Positions 35,925 to 45,336 of a DNA stretch of 64,000 nt are shown piece after piece. How positions within the stretch are numbered: position 1 is the stretch's first letter; every line of letters begins with the position of its first letter. The position numbers and the translations under genes were made by a program. The notes beneath the pieces were generated by a model. That model did not search any database, was not told the DNA's origin, and saw nothing but the letters and a program-made list of their open reading frames with translations. Source of the stretch: Shewanella psychrophila (GTDB taxonomy: Bacteria; Pseudomonadota; Gammaproteobacteria; Enterobacterales; Shewanellaceae); the NCBI RefSeq assembly GCF_002005305.1, contig NZ_CP014782.1, positions 124,001-188,000 on the forward strand. The letters run 5' to 3'.

Positions 35925-36674
35925 ATGAACTATAAAGTTTTCATTATTAATCTGGATACTAATCCTCAAAGATTAGCTTCAATTGCCGAGCGCTGTCATG
36001 AGATAGGCTTACCTTTTGAGCGTGTCTCAGGTGTTATGGGTAATCAACTAACACCAGAGCAGATTAATGAAGTCTATGATACTGAAACTAACTTGAGAAG
36101 GTATGATAAAAAATTAAATGAAGGTGAAATTGGCTGTTATATGAGCCATATGAGCTGTTGGAAAAAAATAGTTGATGAGCAATTGGACTTTGCGCTAATT
36201 CTTGAAGATGACATCTTACCACGGCCTCAAATAGTGGAATGTTTAAAGCGATTTGAAACAGTTTCGTTAGATTGGGACTATATAAAACTTCATAATAAGA
36301 AGTTGAAATATATCTCTGAATCTAAGTCCTTAGGTAGCGATATGCAACTGCATAAGCTTGCTAAGTTATCATCAAGCGGTGCTTGCCAGTTGGTTTCTTA
36401 TTCCGGTGCCGAGAAGATGTTGGCACATGCGCTGCCTATTTCTCGGCCAATAGATGTGGATGTTCAATACTGGTTTGAGCGAGATTTACGTGCTTTTGCA
36501 GTATCCCCATCCATGACCGATTCGACTCAGTTTGAAAGTGACATTGAAAAAGTAAGCCTTACCCATAGAGATTTAGTTAAGCGACGTCCGATAAAGCGTA
36601 TCTTGCTTCGTACTGTTTATGAAGTGAAAATTATGATGTCGAGGTTTAACTTGCCGAAATTTCCGAAAATTTAG
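35925..36674 (+). CDS. Glycosyltransferase family 25 (LPS/LOS type)
   Basis: A 249-aa protein. GT25 blocks are clear: KVFIINLDTNPQRLASIAE, LPFERVSGVMG, EIGCYMSHMSCWKKIV and FALILEDDILP (metal-binding acidic motif). The family includes LgtB-like galactosyltransferases of lipooligosaccharide outer core. A galactosyl product would be a suitable acceptor for the nearby sialyltransferase remnant, but this is inference. Confidence 0.9.
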   Translation: MNYKVFIINLDTNPQRLASIAERCHEIGLPFERVSGVMGNQLTPEQINEVYDTETNLRRYDKKLNEGEIGCYMSHMSCWKKIVDEQLDFALILEDDILPRPQIVECLKRFETVSLDWDYIKLHNKKLKYISESKSLGSDMQLHKLAKLSSSGACQLVSYSGAEKMLAHALPISRPIDVDVQYWFERDLRAFAVSPSMTDSTQFESDIEKVSLTHRDLVKRRPIKRILLRTVYEVKIMMSRFNLPKFPKI

Positions 36675-36723
36675 TTAAATGAGCAGAGGTTAGGCGTTAT
36701 CTTCAGTTGGTTTTCCCGTATTA

Positions 36724-36762
36724 AAGCCCCTTTGGTGAACATTCATGCTATAGCAAAGGGGT
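36724..36762. terminator. Hairpin between convergent GT25 and GT8 genes
   Basis: CCCCTTTG (36727-36734) pairs with CAAAGGGG (36754-36761). It lies 50 bases after GT25 and 8 before the GT8 stop, so it could serve both. The T-run is short. Confidence 0.6.
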
Positions 36763-36769
36763 TCGCTTG

Positions 36770-37618
36770 TTAGTATTTATGGCTAGGGTGAAATAAGCCA
36801 AAAATAAAGCTCAGTAAACTTCTAGGTAATTTTGTTTTACGATTTTGCTTTAAGATATACCAATTCCAAGATTCTTGCTTAAATTTCAAGACCTCTGCTT
36901 CTGATAATGTTCCTGAATAAAGTTTGCAATAATCAATGATATACTTCAACTCTCTCATTGGAACCTTTTGTCGATATCCTCTGCCAGAGTAATGGATGAA
37001 GTCGGCATCTTGATAGTTATCATGACCCAGTAGCTGCATACGGTTAAAGTTAGCTTCTACACCAACACTGTTAATATTGTCTCTTCTGATCAGATAGTTG
37101 ATATAAGTTTGATCGTAGAATTTAACTTCATTGCAGATAGCCTGCATCTCTTCGATATTGGCATTATCAAACAGCCCCGTCTCTTTTGAGATCAAAAACA
37201 TACCAGAGTTATAGTAAACAACCTGATTATTTTCCTTTGGCCAGTCAACTTCACCGAGCACAGTATTAATTTGTTGGGCCTGCTGACTACGATCTCTATG
37301 AAAGCCTTCATTAAACATGTATACCGTATCGAGATCTGGATACAGTTCAAAAATGTCCCTTGCCTCAGGCGTGACAATAATATCCGCATCTAGATATAGC
37401 ACTCGATCATATTCTTTAAGGATTTCTTGAATATACAGCTTCTCAGACCAAGCGGGGCTGGCATCAAACTTGGGGTTATTGATATTGATTTTATAGTGTA
37501 ATTGATCTGATACGATGACATCGGCACCAATCTTCTTGCCATACTCTTTAAAGCTATCTACGGCAGCTCTATACATCGGGTTATCGCCTATGGCGAGAGT
37601 GAAAATAGCTTTTTTCAT
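36770..37618 (-). CDS. Glycosyltransferase family 8
   Basis: A 282-aa GT-A protein. IFTLAIGDNPMYRAAVDSFK opens, the DxD metal site is RVLYLDADIIVTPEA, and the GHDNYQDADFIHYSGRGYR block resembles the C-terminal HxxGxxKPW-like element in a degenerate form. GT8 includes LPS glucosyl- and galactosyltransferases. Its start is 14 bases after the upstream GT9 stop, so they form one transcript. Confidence 0.85.
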   Translation of the reverse strand: MKKAIFTLAIGDNPMYRAAVDSFKEYGKKIGADVIVSDQLHYKININNPKFDASPAWSEKLYIQEILKEYDRVLYLDADIIVTPEARDIFELYPDLDTVYMFNEGFHRDRSQQAQQINTVLGEVDWPKENNQVVYYNSGMFLISKETGLFDNANIEEMQAICNEVKFYDQTYINYLIRRDNINSVGVEANFNRMQLLGHDNYQDADFIHYSGRGYRQKVPMRELKYIIDYCKLYSGTLSEAEVLKFKQESWNWYILKQNRKTKLPRSLLSFIFGLFHPSHKY

Positions 37619-37631
37619 TGGAATACCTTAA

Positions 37632-38834
37632 TTAGTTAACCCTTGTCATCTTTACGTACTGTTGATAAACAGTTTCAACAGAGATATCAGAAATATGTCC
37701 TTTCCCCTCAGTGGCATACAAGACGTGTGAGGACGGACTTGCTGGTGGTGCCCAATAGGGCTTCTTTTGTCGCATCATGGAGAGTAGAGGTCTTTTAGCT
37801 GCGAAGGCAAAATGCAAAATTGCAGTATCTACTGTGATCACAAAGTCAGCACGTGCAATAAGGGAAGGTAGCTCGAAAAAGTGCTCCTGTACGGTAAACA
37901 CAGCAACTTGACGTTGGCTGCTTTCAACAAACTCTTTGGTGCTTGACGCTACCTGTTGGTAGTTCTCTTTAGTCACATTGATCACAAAGCGATAGTTCAC
38001 ATCATCTTTTGAAATACGCTCTATTAATTCAAATAGCTGAGATAGTTGCCAATCTTTTTTAGCGTTAGTAGAAAGGTGATTCAAGAAAATTAATGGACCT
38101 TGTTTACTTGGATCATCGAACTGTTTTGATAGCCAGATATCGGTAATAGGTTCAACACTTTTGGGAACCACTAGCTCTGGCATCAATTCAAGTTTTGCTA
38201 GTTGTAGTCCAGTGATATGGTTGAAAATATTTTCATAGCGATCGGTTATATGGTGATTAATAGGTAGCTCATCGGAGTTGAGGCTGAACACACGATCTGA
38301 GTGGCGGTAGAGTATTTTATCGAATATGCCCCAAGCAGAACGTTTAGGCAGACTAGATACAATAAAGGCACTTGGACTAATGGTTCTAGCTATTTCAGAA
38401 TACTGCTGGCTTTTGCTCACCGAATGACAAATGATCAGATCATATTGCTGAGATTTAGCTTGCTCGATTTGCACCTTGCGCGCCTCAATGGAGTCGGTAC
38501 AACCATAGCTACGGGTAAAGCAGCCTTCAGTTTCCATCCATTGCTGCAAAATTTTACTGCGTGAAAGGCGCCAACTATCAGAATTACACCTGTTGTCATC
38601 CAACCATATATCAAGTTCGATATGAGGGTAACGCTGCTTTAACGCGATAAGAAACGTCTTTAGGTAGAGAAAATCCCCTAAAGCAACTGGCGATATGAAT
38701 AAAAGGCGTTGGCACTGTTGAAACTGTTCATCGGATACTAGCGACATAAACTGAAGTTGGTAATTTTTGTTGCTGTAAGCATACCTTGAAAAGTAATATT
38801 TTAAAAAGATTTGCGTAATTAAGCGGTGTTTCAA
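37632..38834 (-). CDS. Glycosyltransferase family 9-like protein
   Basis: A 400-aa GT-B protein. RLLFISPVALGDFLYLKTFL resembles the heptosyltransferase N-terminal motif, and ADFVITVDTAILHFAFAAKR matches the C-terminal donor site (usual D-T-G changed to DTA). It is longer than typical WaaC/WaaF and divergent. It could add a heptose or another sugar. First gene of a two-gene minus-strand unit with GT8. Confidence 0.75.
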   Translation of the reverse strand: MKHRLITQIFLKYYFSRYAYSNKNYQLQFMSLVSDEQFQQCQRLLFISPVALGDFLYLKTFLIALKQRYPHIELDIWLDDNRCNSDSWRLSRSKILQQWMETEGCFTRSYGCTDSIEARKVQIEQAKSQQYDLIICHSVSKSQQYSEIARTISPSAFIVSSLPKRSAWGIFDKILYRHSDRVFSLNSDELPINHHITDRYENIFNHITGLQLAKLELMPELVVPKSVEPITDIWLSKQFDDPSKQGPLIFLNHLSTNAKKDWQLSQLFELIERISKDDVNYRFVINVTKENYQQVASSTKEFVESSQRQVAVFTVQEHFFELPSLIARADFVITVDTAILHFAFAAKRPLLSMMRQKKPYWAPPASPSSHVLYATEGKGHISDISVETVYQQYVKMTRVN

Positions 38835-38969
38835 TTCGTTCTTGAGTTAGTCTCCTGCACCTTCGATTCTGAGATATAGCTTAGATGCATAGGTGTGTTA
38901 TGATCTACGGAACTTTACTAGATTCGTTAATCTAATTCTTATATGTATTTTCAGTAAAGAAGGTCTATT

Positions 38970-40040
38970 TTGATTTGCTTTGACATGCTGCATCCCTATT
39001 ATTTACCGCAATACCTGCCAGTGATGGACGAATTAACAGCTCGTGATGTATTGGTGCACTTTGTTGTTTACCGCAGTGAAGATCAACAAGCCGCATTAGA
39101 TGCCCTAGTAAAGCAGCATAAATTGACTGTGATTTGGGTAGAAAATGTTGAGCAGGCCTTGGCTTATTATGTTGAGCATAAACCTGAGTGGATCATATTT
39201 GGTAATACTTTCGATAACGCGTCAAAGTTAAAAGGAGTTAGTAGGACGGCTTTGATGCAGCATGGGATTGGGCCTAAATCCTGTTATTACACAGTATCAG
39301 AATCAGATATTGATGTTCGTTTTGTTGAAGGCGAATACCGCTTAAAACGCTTGCAGTCGATGTTTCCTAGCAAGCAGTTTGTTGATACTGGCTATGCCAA
39401 GCTTGATCCTATTATTCAAGGTAAAGAGCAAGGTTTAGATCTACAAGTATTAGGTCTTGATCCTAATAAACCTACCTTATTATACGCGCCGACATTTTAT
39501 CCTAGTAGCATTGAAAAAATGGGCCGTGATTGGCCTCAGCTGTTTGCTGAGTATAATATTTTACTCAAACCGCACTATTTCTCGCTGAGCAAATCCAATT
39601 ATAAAAAACAAAAGCAGTTGCTTGAGCATTGGGGTCAATTTGATAATGCCTATCTTGCACCCATTGAGCAGGCTAATCTGCTGCCATTTATGGCTTCTGC
39701 AGATCTGCTAATCAGTGATGCGTCCTCTGCACTATTTGAATTCGCAGCGCTCGACAAGCCAGTTGTTTGGTGTGATTTTTATCATCTGCGCTGGAGTTAT
39801 AGAGGCATATTCAAATTCCGCTTCAATAAGCGTATGGATGAAGACCTTTACAAATATTCTGGGGTTGCTGTGCATGCAGCGTCTTATAAAGAGTTGAAAT
39901 CTGTAGTGGATCAGCAGATAGCTAATCCCAAGTCATTCGCGACGCAGCGAGCAAATTACAGTTACGAGCTTGCAGGCAAGGTCGATGGTCTATGTAGCCA
40001 ACGAATTGTCGACTATCTTTTATCTGATGAGGTTTCATGA
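38970..40040 (+). CDS. CDP-glycerol glycerophosphotransferase family protein (TagB/TagF-like)
   Basis: A 356-aa protein starting at TTG (38970), six bases after an AAGAAGG ribosome site. TagF-like features: MQHGIGPKSCYY near residue 95, LLYAPTFYPSS (poly-glycerol transferase block), ILLKPHYFS, and the hallmark DLLISDASSALFEFAALDKP. The next gene makes CDP-glycerol and overlaps this one (ATGA, 40037-40040), so they are coupled. In Gram-positives such enzymes build teichoic acid; here they more likely add phosphoglycerol to a surface glycan. Confidence 0.85.
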   Translation: MICFDMLHPYYLPQYLPVMDELTARDVLVHFVVYRSEDQQAALDALVKQHKLTVIWVENVEQALAYYVEHKPEWIIFGNTFDNASKLKGVSRTALMQHGIGPKSCYYTVSESDIDVRFVEGEYRLKRLQSMFPSKQFVDTGYAKLDPIIQGKEQGLDLQVLGLDPNKPTLLYAPTFYPSSIEKMGRDWPQLFAEYNILLKPHYFSLSKSNYKKQKQLLEHWGQFDNAYLAPIEQANLLPFMASADLLISDASSALFEFAALDKPVVWCDFYHLRWSYRGIFKFRFNKRMDEDLYKYSGVAVHAASYKELKSVVDQQIANPKSFATQRANYSYELAGKVDGLCSQRIVDYLLSDEVS

Positions 40041-40429
40041 GAATCATTACATTTGGTACCTTTGATATGTTCCATATTGGCCATCTTAATATTATAGAGA
40101 GGGCTCGAGAGCTAGGTGCTCATCTCACTGTTGGTGTTTCATCTGATGCACTGAATTTTTCTAAGAAACAGCGATACCCTATCTGTAATGAAGCTGACAG
40201 AATGCGTATAGTGAAAGCTCTTTCATGTGTTGATGAAGTATTTCTTGAAGAGTCGCTTGAGCTAAAAGCGGAATATATTAAAGTTCATCGTGCGGATTGT
40301 CTGGTGATGGGAGATGATTGGCTAGGCAAGTTTGATCAACTAAAGCCGCTCTGTGATGTAATTTACCTGCCTCGTACTCCAGCAATCTCCACTACTTTAT
40401 TAATCGAAGTGGTTCGTGAGATAAAATAA
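40037..40429 (+). CDS. tagD: Glycerol-3-phosphate cytidylyltransferase (TagD-like)
   Basis: A 130-aa nucleotidyltransferase. The GTFDMFHIGHLNIIERA block carries the HxGH signature, and a C-terminal TPAISTTLLIEV gives the ISTT motif (RTSGISTT in TagD). It couples CTP and glycerol-3-phosphate to CDP-glycerol. Length equals TagD (about 130 aa). Overlaps the transferase gene by 4 bases. Confidence 0.9.
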   Translation: MRIITFGTFDMFHIGHLNIIERARELGAHLTVGVSSDALNFSKKQRYPICNEADRMRIVKALSCVDEVFLEESLELKAEYIKVHRADCLVMGDDWLGKFDQLKPLCDVIYLPRTPAISTTLLIEVVREIK

Positions 40430-40439
40430 TTAGATAGAA

Positions 40440-40467
40440 CGCCAAATAAGCCATAAATTATTTGGCG
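40440..40467. terminator. Bidirectional hairpin between tagD and hldD
   Basis: CGCCAAATAA (40440-40449) pairs perfectly with TTATTTGGCG (40458-40467), loop of eight, between two convergent stops. The T-rich arms are internal, so termination may be partly Rho-dependent. Confidence 0.75.
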
Positions 40468-40482
40468 ATTCTCAAAATCAGA

Positions 40483-41436
40483 TTATTGACCGATAAAATG
40501 CTGTGACTTAAGCCAGTCCAGATATTCGGGTACTGCTTGTTCTACCGTTTTAAATACCTCAGTGTAACCCGCTTGACGAAGCCGAGTTAAATCAGCTTGG
40601 GTGTAATGTTGGTAAGCACCCTTCAACTTCTCCGGAAAGGGAATGTACTCAATTTTGCCTTTGCCGTGATAGTCAATGACGGCATTAGCTACATCGTTAA
40701 AGCTCTGAGCGTCACCCGTTCCGCAATTAAATACACCCGATATCTCTGGGTTCTTCCAGAGCCACAAATTTACTTTAACTACGTCTTCGACGTACACAAA
40801 ATCACGTAACTGTTGACCGTTTTGATAACCCTCAACACCTTCGAATAGTCGACAGACTTCAGTAGCTTTAATTTGATTATTAAAGTGAAATGCAACGCTG
40901 GCCATACCACCTTTATGCTGTTCACGAGGGCCGTAAACATTAAAGTAACGTAAGCCTGCAACTTGAGTGGTTAATTCCTGCTGTCTAACATATTGATCGA
41001 ACAGGAACTTAGAATAAGCATAGACGTTTAAAGGCTTCTCGAATTCGCGCTGTTCAATGAATTTATCGCTACCACCGTAAACCGAGGCCGAAGATGCATA
41101 AATAAACTGGCAATTATTCGTCTGACAATAATTGAGCATACTCTTGGAATACTCATAGTTATTTTCCATCATGAATTTTCCATCCCACTCAGTCGTTGAT
41201 GAGCAAGCACCTTCATGAAATATCACTTCAAATTGACCGTTGAAGTCGCCAGATTTTATCTTGGCAAGAAAATCATCTTTATCAAGATAGTCGGCGATTT
41301 CACAGTCTGCTAAATTAAACATCTGTGTACCATCGCTGAGATCGTCAACGGCGATAATGTCGCAGCGCCCCATATCGTTGAGTGCTTTGACTAAGTTACT
41401 GCCAATAAATCCTGCGGCACCTGTGACTACAATCAT
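40483..41436 (-). CDS. hldD: ADP-glyceromanno-heptose 6-epimerase
   Basis: A 317-aa short-chain dehydrogenase family enzyme. NADP motif VTGAAGFIGSNLVKAL, catalytic YAYSKFLFDQYVR, and FNVYGPREQHKGGMASVAFH, which is diagnostic for HldD. It converts ADP-D,D-heptose to the L,D form used for LPS core. It is divergent from hldE, the other heptose gene of the window. Confidence 0.97.
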   Translation of the reverse strand: MIVVTGAAGFIGSNLVKALNDMGRCDIIAVDDLSDGTQMFNLADCEIADYLDKDDFLAKIKSGDFNGQFEVIFHEGACSSTTEWDGKFMMENNYEYSKSMLNYCQTNNCQFIYASSASVYGGSDKFIEQREFEKPLNVYAYSKFLFDQYVRQQELTTQVAGLRYFNVYGPREQHKGGMASVAFHFNNQIKATEVCRLFEGVEGYQNGQQLRDFVYVEDVVKVNLWLWKNPEISGVFNCGTGDAQSFNDVANAVIDYHGKGKIEYIPFPEKLKGAYQHYTQADLTRLRQAGYTEVFKTVEQAVPEYLDWLKSQHFIGQ

Positions 41437-41920
41437 ATTTATCTTCCAATTTCCAGGCGAGTTGAGTGGATCTCAAATCGCGATAATTATTCACAACTTG
41501 CTTTATTTAAGCACAATTAGTATCTAGGTGACTGATAATCTTATAAATTCAGAGTTGTGGTAAAAATACGCCTATTGCAGGAACAAGGGAACTTCAATGT
41601 TAGCTTGTTTTATAACGATTTTTTACAGGGGCAATGTGACCCATAAAGAACGAGAACGCTGCTGTTATCCGCATCTTCGCTAAATATTTAATCTGAAAAC
41701 GATAAGAATTATCGCAAATGATAACAGTTTTATAGGGTTTAAACTGCACTATTGGCATCAGATAAATAGATTTACAGATTAGATTTCGCTTAATGATAGA
41801 GGTGTAACTATTGTCTTACTCTACGATAAGCAGGCTTAATCAGAAATTGACTGCAAAGGTAACAGAGACTGGAAAAATTAGGTACAATCGGAGTCTAATT
41901 TTGAAAAAGATAAGAGTGTT
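41437..41920. other. Divergent intergenic region between hldD and hldE
   Basis: 484 bases with no gene. Inside lie nested inverted repeats: CTGTTATC (41662-41669) facing GATAACAG (41720-41727), and the palindrome CGATAA-GAA-TTATCG (41700-41714). The latter overlaps a Fur-like site (next entry). Confidence 0.55.
41695..41713. promoter_or_regulatory. Candidate Fur box between hldD and hldE
   Basis: The 19-mer starting GAAAACGATAAG matches GATAATGATAATCATTATC at 15 of 19 positions by eye. The right half keeps GATAA(G)-A-ATTATC. It could place heptose synthesis under iron control, but no transcript evidence exists. Confidence 0.35.
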
Positions 41921-43351
41921 ATGAAGGTTTCTCTGCCTGCATTTGAAAAAGCTAAGGTCTTGGTCGTCGGTGATGTCATGCTAGATAGATACTGGACAGG
42001 GCCAACAGGACGTATATCTCCTGAAGCACCGGTACCTGTGGTGCGTATCAATCACATAGAAGATCGGCCTGGTGGGGCGGCAAACGTTGCACTCAACATT
42101 GCTACACTAGGTGGTCAGGTCTCTTTAGCTGGTATTGTCGGTCAAGATGAAACCGCTGATGCATTAACTATAGGCGTACAAGCTCTGGGGGTTGAACCCA
42201 AATGGCATATTGTTGCAGATAAACCCACTATCACTAAATTAAGGGTGATGTCTCGTAGTCAGCAACTGATCCGCCTCGATTTTGAAGAGCCGTATCCTGA
42301 AGTTGAGAGTCACGCTTTGCTAAATGGTGCGCTGGAACAGCTGTCATCTGTCGATGTAGTAGTGCTATCTGACTATGCTAAAGGTGCCCTTATCGATCCT
42401 CAGCCTTTCATTCAACAGGCTAGGGCACAAGGGGTTAAGGTGTTAGTCGATCCCAAAGGGAGTGATTTTTCCCGTTATCGTGGAGCGACCCTGCTTACGC
42501 CAAACTTAAGCGAGTTTGAGATGATTGCTGGTGAGGTCAGTAGCGAAGCCGATCTGATTGAGAAAGCCCATAAACTGCTTAAGCAGTTTGAACTCGAAGC
42601 TTTACTGGTTACACGTTCAGAGAAAGGCATGACACTGATAACATCAGATGAGTTCGAGCTGCACATACCTACCGTTGCCCGAGAAGTTCATGATGTGACT
42701 GGTGCTGGTGATACAGTTATCTCGGCACTCGCAACCGCCATCGCAGCTGGGAGCTCGCTTGCTGAGGCTTGTGCTATAGCCAACACTGCTGCGGGAATCG
42801 TGGTGGCAAAACTGGGTACTTCTACGGTTAGTCGAATAGAGTTGAACGAGGCTCTTGCTCTTAGCCATGGGGAGATGGGGTTTGGTGTCGTTTCTGAAGA
42901 TCAACTCGCTTATGCACTTGAACAGGCGAAATTGCGAGGTGAACGCGTAGTGATGACCAATGGCTGCTTCGATATTCTCCACGCTGGTCACGTGAGCTAT
43001 CTGCAGGAAGCGAAGGCTCAGGGAGACCGACTCATAGTAGCGGTCAATGATGATGATTCTGTAAAGCGTTTAAAAGGGGATGGAAGGCCGATTAACCCTC
43101 TCGATAGGCGTATGGCAGTGCTTGCTGGTCTATCTTCGGTTGACTGGGTGGTACCTTTTAGCGAGGATACTCCCCAACGGATCATCTCTCACCTATTACC
43201 CAGCATGCTAGTGAAAGGTGGGGATTATAAGATTGAGGACATAGCCGGTGGCAAAGAAGTGATAGCTGCTGGTGGCATCGTAAAAGTCCTCTGTTTTGAA
43301 GATGGTATATCTACCACTAAGATTATCGAAAATATTATGGCGAAAGGCTAG
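41921..43351 (+). CDS. hldE: Bifunctional heptose-7-phosphate kinase / heptose-1-phosphate adenylyltransferase
   Basis: A 476-aa fusion. Residues 1 to about 320 form the ribokinase-type kinase (VVGDVMLDRYWTGPTGRISP, then DVTGAGDTVISALATAI). From about 345 comes the nucleotidyltransferase (TNGCFDILHAGHVSYLQEAK). It supplies ADP-heptose for LPS. A shared transcript with coaD is likely, the gap being 5 bases. Confidence 0.97.
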   Translation: MKVSLPAFEKAKVLVVGDVMLDRYWTGPTGRISPEAPVPVVRINHIEDRPGGAANVALNIATLGGQVSLAGIVGQDETADALTIGVQALGVEPKWHIVADKPTITKLRVMSRSQQLIRLDFEEPYPEVESHALLNGALEQLSSVDVVVLSDYAKGALIDPQPFIQQARAQGVKVLVDPKGSDFSRYRGATLLTPNLSEFEMIAGEVSSEADLIEKAHKLLKQFELEALLVTRSEKGMTLITSDEFELHIPTVAREVHDVTGAGDTVISALATAIAAGSSLAEACAIANTAAGIVVAKLGTSTVSRIELNEALALSHGEMGFGVVSEDQLAYALEQAKLRGERVVMTNGCFDILHAGHVSYLQEAKAQGDRLIVAVNDDDSVKRLKGDGRPINPLDRRMAVLAGLSSVDWVVPFSEDTPQRIISHLLPSMLVKGGDYKIEDIAGGKEVIAAGGIVKVLCFEDGISTTKIIENIMAKG

Positions 43352-43356
43352 CAGGT

Positions 43357-43839
43357 ATGCACACAAAAGCTATTTACCCTGGGACATTCGATCCCGTGAC
43401 TAATGGTCATACAGATTTAATCGAGCGAGCGGCTAAGTTATTTAAGCACGTGGTGATCGGTATCGCGGCTAATCCTTCTAAGCAGCCCAAGTTTTCACTG
43501 GAGCAACGTGTGGATCTGATTAAACAGGTCACTTCACATTTGCCTAATGTTGAGGTGGTAGGCTTCACAGGATTATTGGTGGATTTTGCCAAGGAACAAC
43601 AAGCCAGTGTATTGGTTCGAGGATTGAGGGCCGTGTCTGATTTTGAATATGAATTTCAGTTAGCCAATATGAACCGTCGACTTAGTGCAGATCTGGAGAG
43701 TGTATTTCTAACACCGGCTGAAGAGAACTCGTTTATCTCGTCAACCTTAGTGAAAGAGGTTGCTTATCACGGTGGTGATGTTAGTCAATTCGTGCATCCT
43801 GTAGTCTCTAAGGCACTGTTAAAAAGGTTAAGTAGTTAA
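43357..43839 (+). CDS. coaD: Phosphopantetheine adenylyltransferase
   Basis: A 160-aa protein of exact family length. YPGTFDPVTNGHTDLIERA holds the T/HxGH-type motif, VRGLRAVSDFEYEFQLA the pantetheine site, and SFISSTLVKEVA the ISSTxVR-like motif. It makes dephospho-CoA. Lies between hldE and the Wzi-like gene with 3-5 base gaps, so it sits inside a surface-polysaccharide operon, the common order next to LPS genes. Confidence 0.97.
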   Translation: MHTKAIYPGTFDPVTNGHTDLIERAAKLFKHVVIGIAANPSKQPKFSLEQRVDLIKQVTSHLPNVEVVGFTGLLVDFAKEQQASVLVRGLRAVSDFEYEFQLANMNRRLSADLESVFLTPAEENSFISSTLVKEVAYHGGDVSQFVHPVVSKALLKRLSS

Positions 43840-43842
43840 GTC

Positions 43843-45336
43843 ATGATAAAAGTTGTTAAGTCTTCTCTTGCCAAGCTGGGATTAGTTTTTAGCCTGGTTC
43901 TCTCATCTTCCTTGTTGGCAGCGCCTTGGGTGGATGTCTCCGATATCTATCTCAGAGCTGATATTCAAGCTCTTGCTGATTCAGGTGTTATTACCGTGCC
44001 TGTCAATACCTATCCTCTGATGTGGTCAGGTATTGGCGTTGACCTAGCTAAAGTTGAGCCATCGATTTTGACCCCAGACTTGGCCGAGGCGTATGCAAGG
44101 GTTAACTATTATTACCGCAGTGCTGTCGGCAACCGAGGTAATACCCGTATCAAGGCGGCCGCGGCAACCGATGCGGCGCGCTTCCAGCATTTTGGTTCGG
44201 ATTATCGTGAGCAAGGTGATCTTCAGGTTTCCCAAGAATATATGGGCGAACGTTTTGCCTTCAAGGTGTCGGCATCGGCTCATTATAATCCTGCCGATGG
44301 TGAAGAGTTCCGCCTAGATGATTCATATATGGCTATGATTTGGGGCAATTGGATCTTTACCGCTGGTGCCATTGAGCAATGGTGGGGGCCTGGGTTTGAT
44401 TCGGCATTACATAGGTCTAATAATGCACGTCCTTTGCCGTCAGTGATGGTGAGTCGAAACAATGCTGCTGGCTTTGAAACGCCTTGGCTTTCTTGGCTTG
44501 GCCCTTGGACATTAACAGCTGGTATAAGTCAATTAGAGGAAGATAGGGCTGTATCTAAGCCATTATTGTGGAGTTTTCGTAGTTCACTTCGCCCTATACA
44601 GCAGTTAGAGATTGGCTTTTCCTGGTCAACTCAGTTTTGTGGCGAGGGCGAGGAGTGTAGCTGGGACAGTGCACTAAAATCGATAACGGGTCAGCGTGAT
44701 TGTCGCGGTGCAGGTGAGGCAGGTTGTACCAATTATGGGAACCAGATGGCGGGCTATGATATCCGTTTCAGCGATACTTGGTTCAATATCCCATTTGGTA
44801 TCTATTACGAAAAAACCTGTGAAGATGCCAAAGGCTCTGCGCCTTGGGATATCGTCGATTGTGGTCATTTTGGCGGTATAGATACGCGTTTCAATTTCGA
44901 TAATGCCCAGTATAAGTTGTTCTTCGAGTATACCGATACCATGGTCGCCTGCGGTGAAGATGATAATAGCTTCAACTGTATGTATGAGCATTCAACTTAC
45001 CAATCAGGCTCGCGCTATTACGGTAAAACCTACGGCAGTACCTATGAAAGTGATGCGATAGTCTATGCCCTAGGCTTAATTGGCCAGTTCAAAGATAGCA
45101 AAGGTATCACTTCGATACTTAGATATGCTCAGTTAAATAAAGATGGCTCTAGCCCAGGAAGTGCTTGGGTGGAACAAAGGCCAAAAGAAGACCTGTTGAT
45201 GTTAGAGCTTAGTTACCGTATGCCTATCTGGAAAGGTATGATGAGTGTTGGTGGTACTGTGTCGCGCTCTGAGTTTGACACTCAGGAGAGTGAGTCCGAT
45301 GCCAGCTTATTTGGCACTTATGAGTATCGTTTTTAA
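43843..45336 (+). CDS. Wzi-like capsule assembly outer-membrane protein
   Basis: A 497-aa protein with a signal peptide (about 1-26, ending SLLAA before PWVDVSD). The N-terminal DIYLRADIQALADSGVI and the later FTAGAIEQWWGPGFDSALHRS are characteristic of the Wzi family, an 18-strand outer-membrane barrel that anchors capsule to the cell surface. It ends in an aromatic residue (YEYRF), as outer-membrane barrels do. No capsule genes wza/wzb/wzc lie in the window. Confidence 0.85.
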   Translation: MIKVVKSSLAKLGLVFSLVLSSSLLAAPWVDVSDIYLRADIQALADSGVITVPVNTYPLMWSGIGVDLAKVEPSILTPDLAEAYARVNYYYRSAVGNRGNTRIKAAAATDAARFQHFGSDYREQGDLQVSQEYMGERFAFKVSASAHYNPADGEEFRLDDSYMAMIWGNWIFTAGAIEQWWGPGFDSALHRSNNARPLPSVMVSRNNAAGFETPWLSWLGPWTLTAGISQLEEDRAVSKPLLWSFRSSLRPIQQLEIGFSWSTQFCGEGEECSWDSALKSITGQRDCRGAGEAGCTNYGNQMAGYDIRFSDTWFNIPFGIYYEKTCEDAKGSAPWDIVDCGHFGGIDTRFNFDNAQYKLFFEYTDTMVACGEDDNSFNCMYEHSTYQSGSRYYGKTYGSTYESDAIVYALGLIGQFKDSKGITSILRYAQLNKDGSSPGSAWVEQRPKEDLLMLELSYRMPIWKGMMSVGGTVSRSEFDTQESESDASLFGTYEYRF

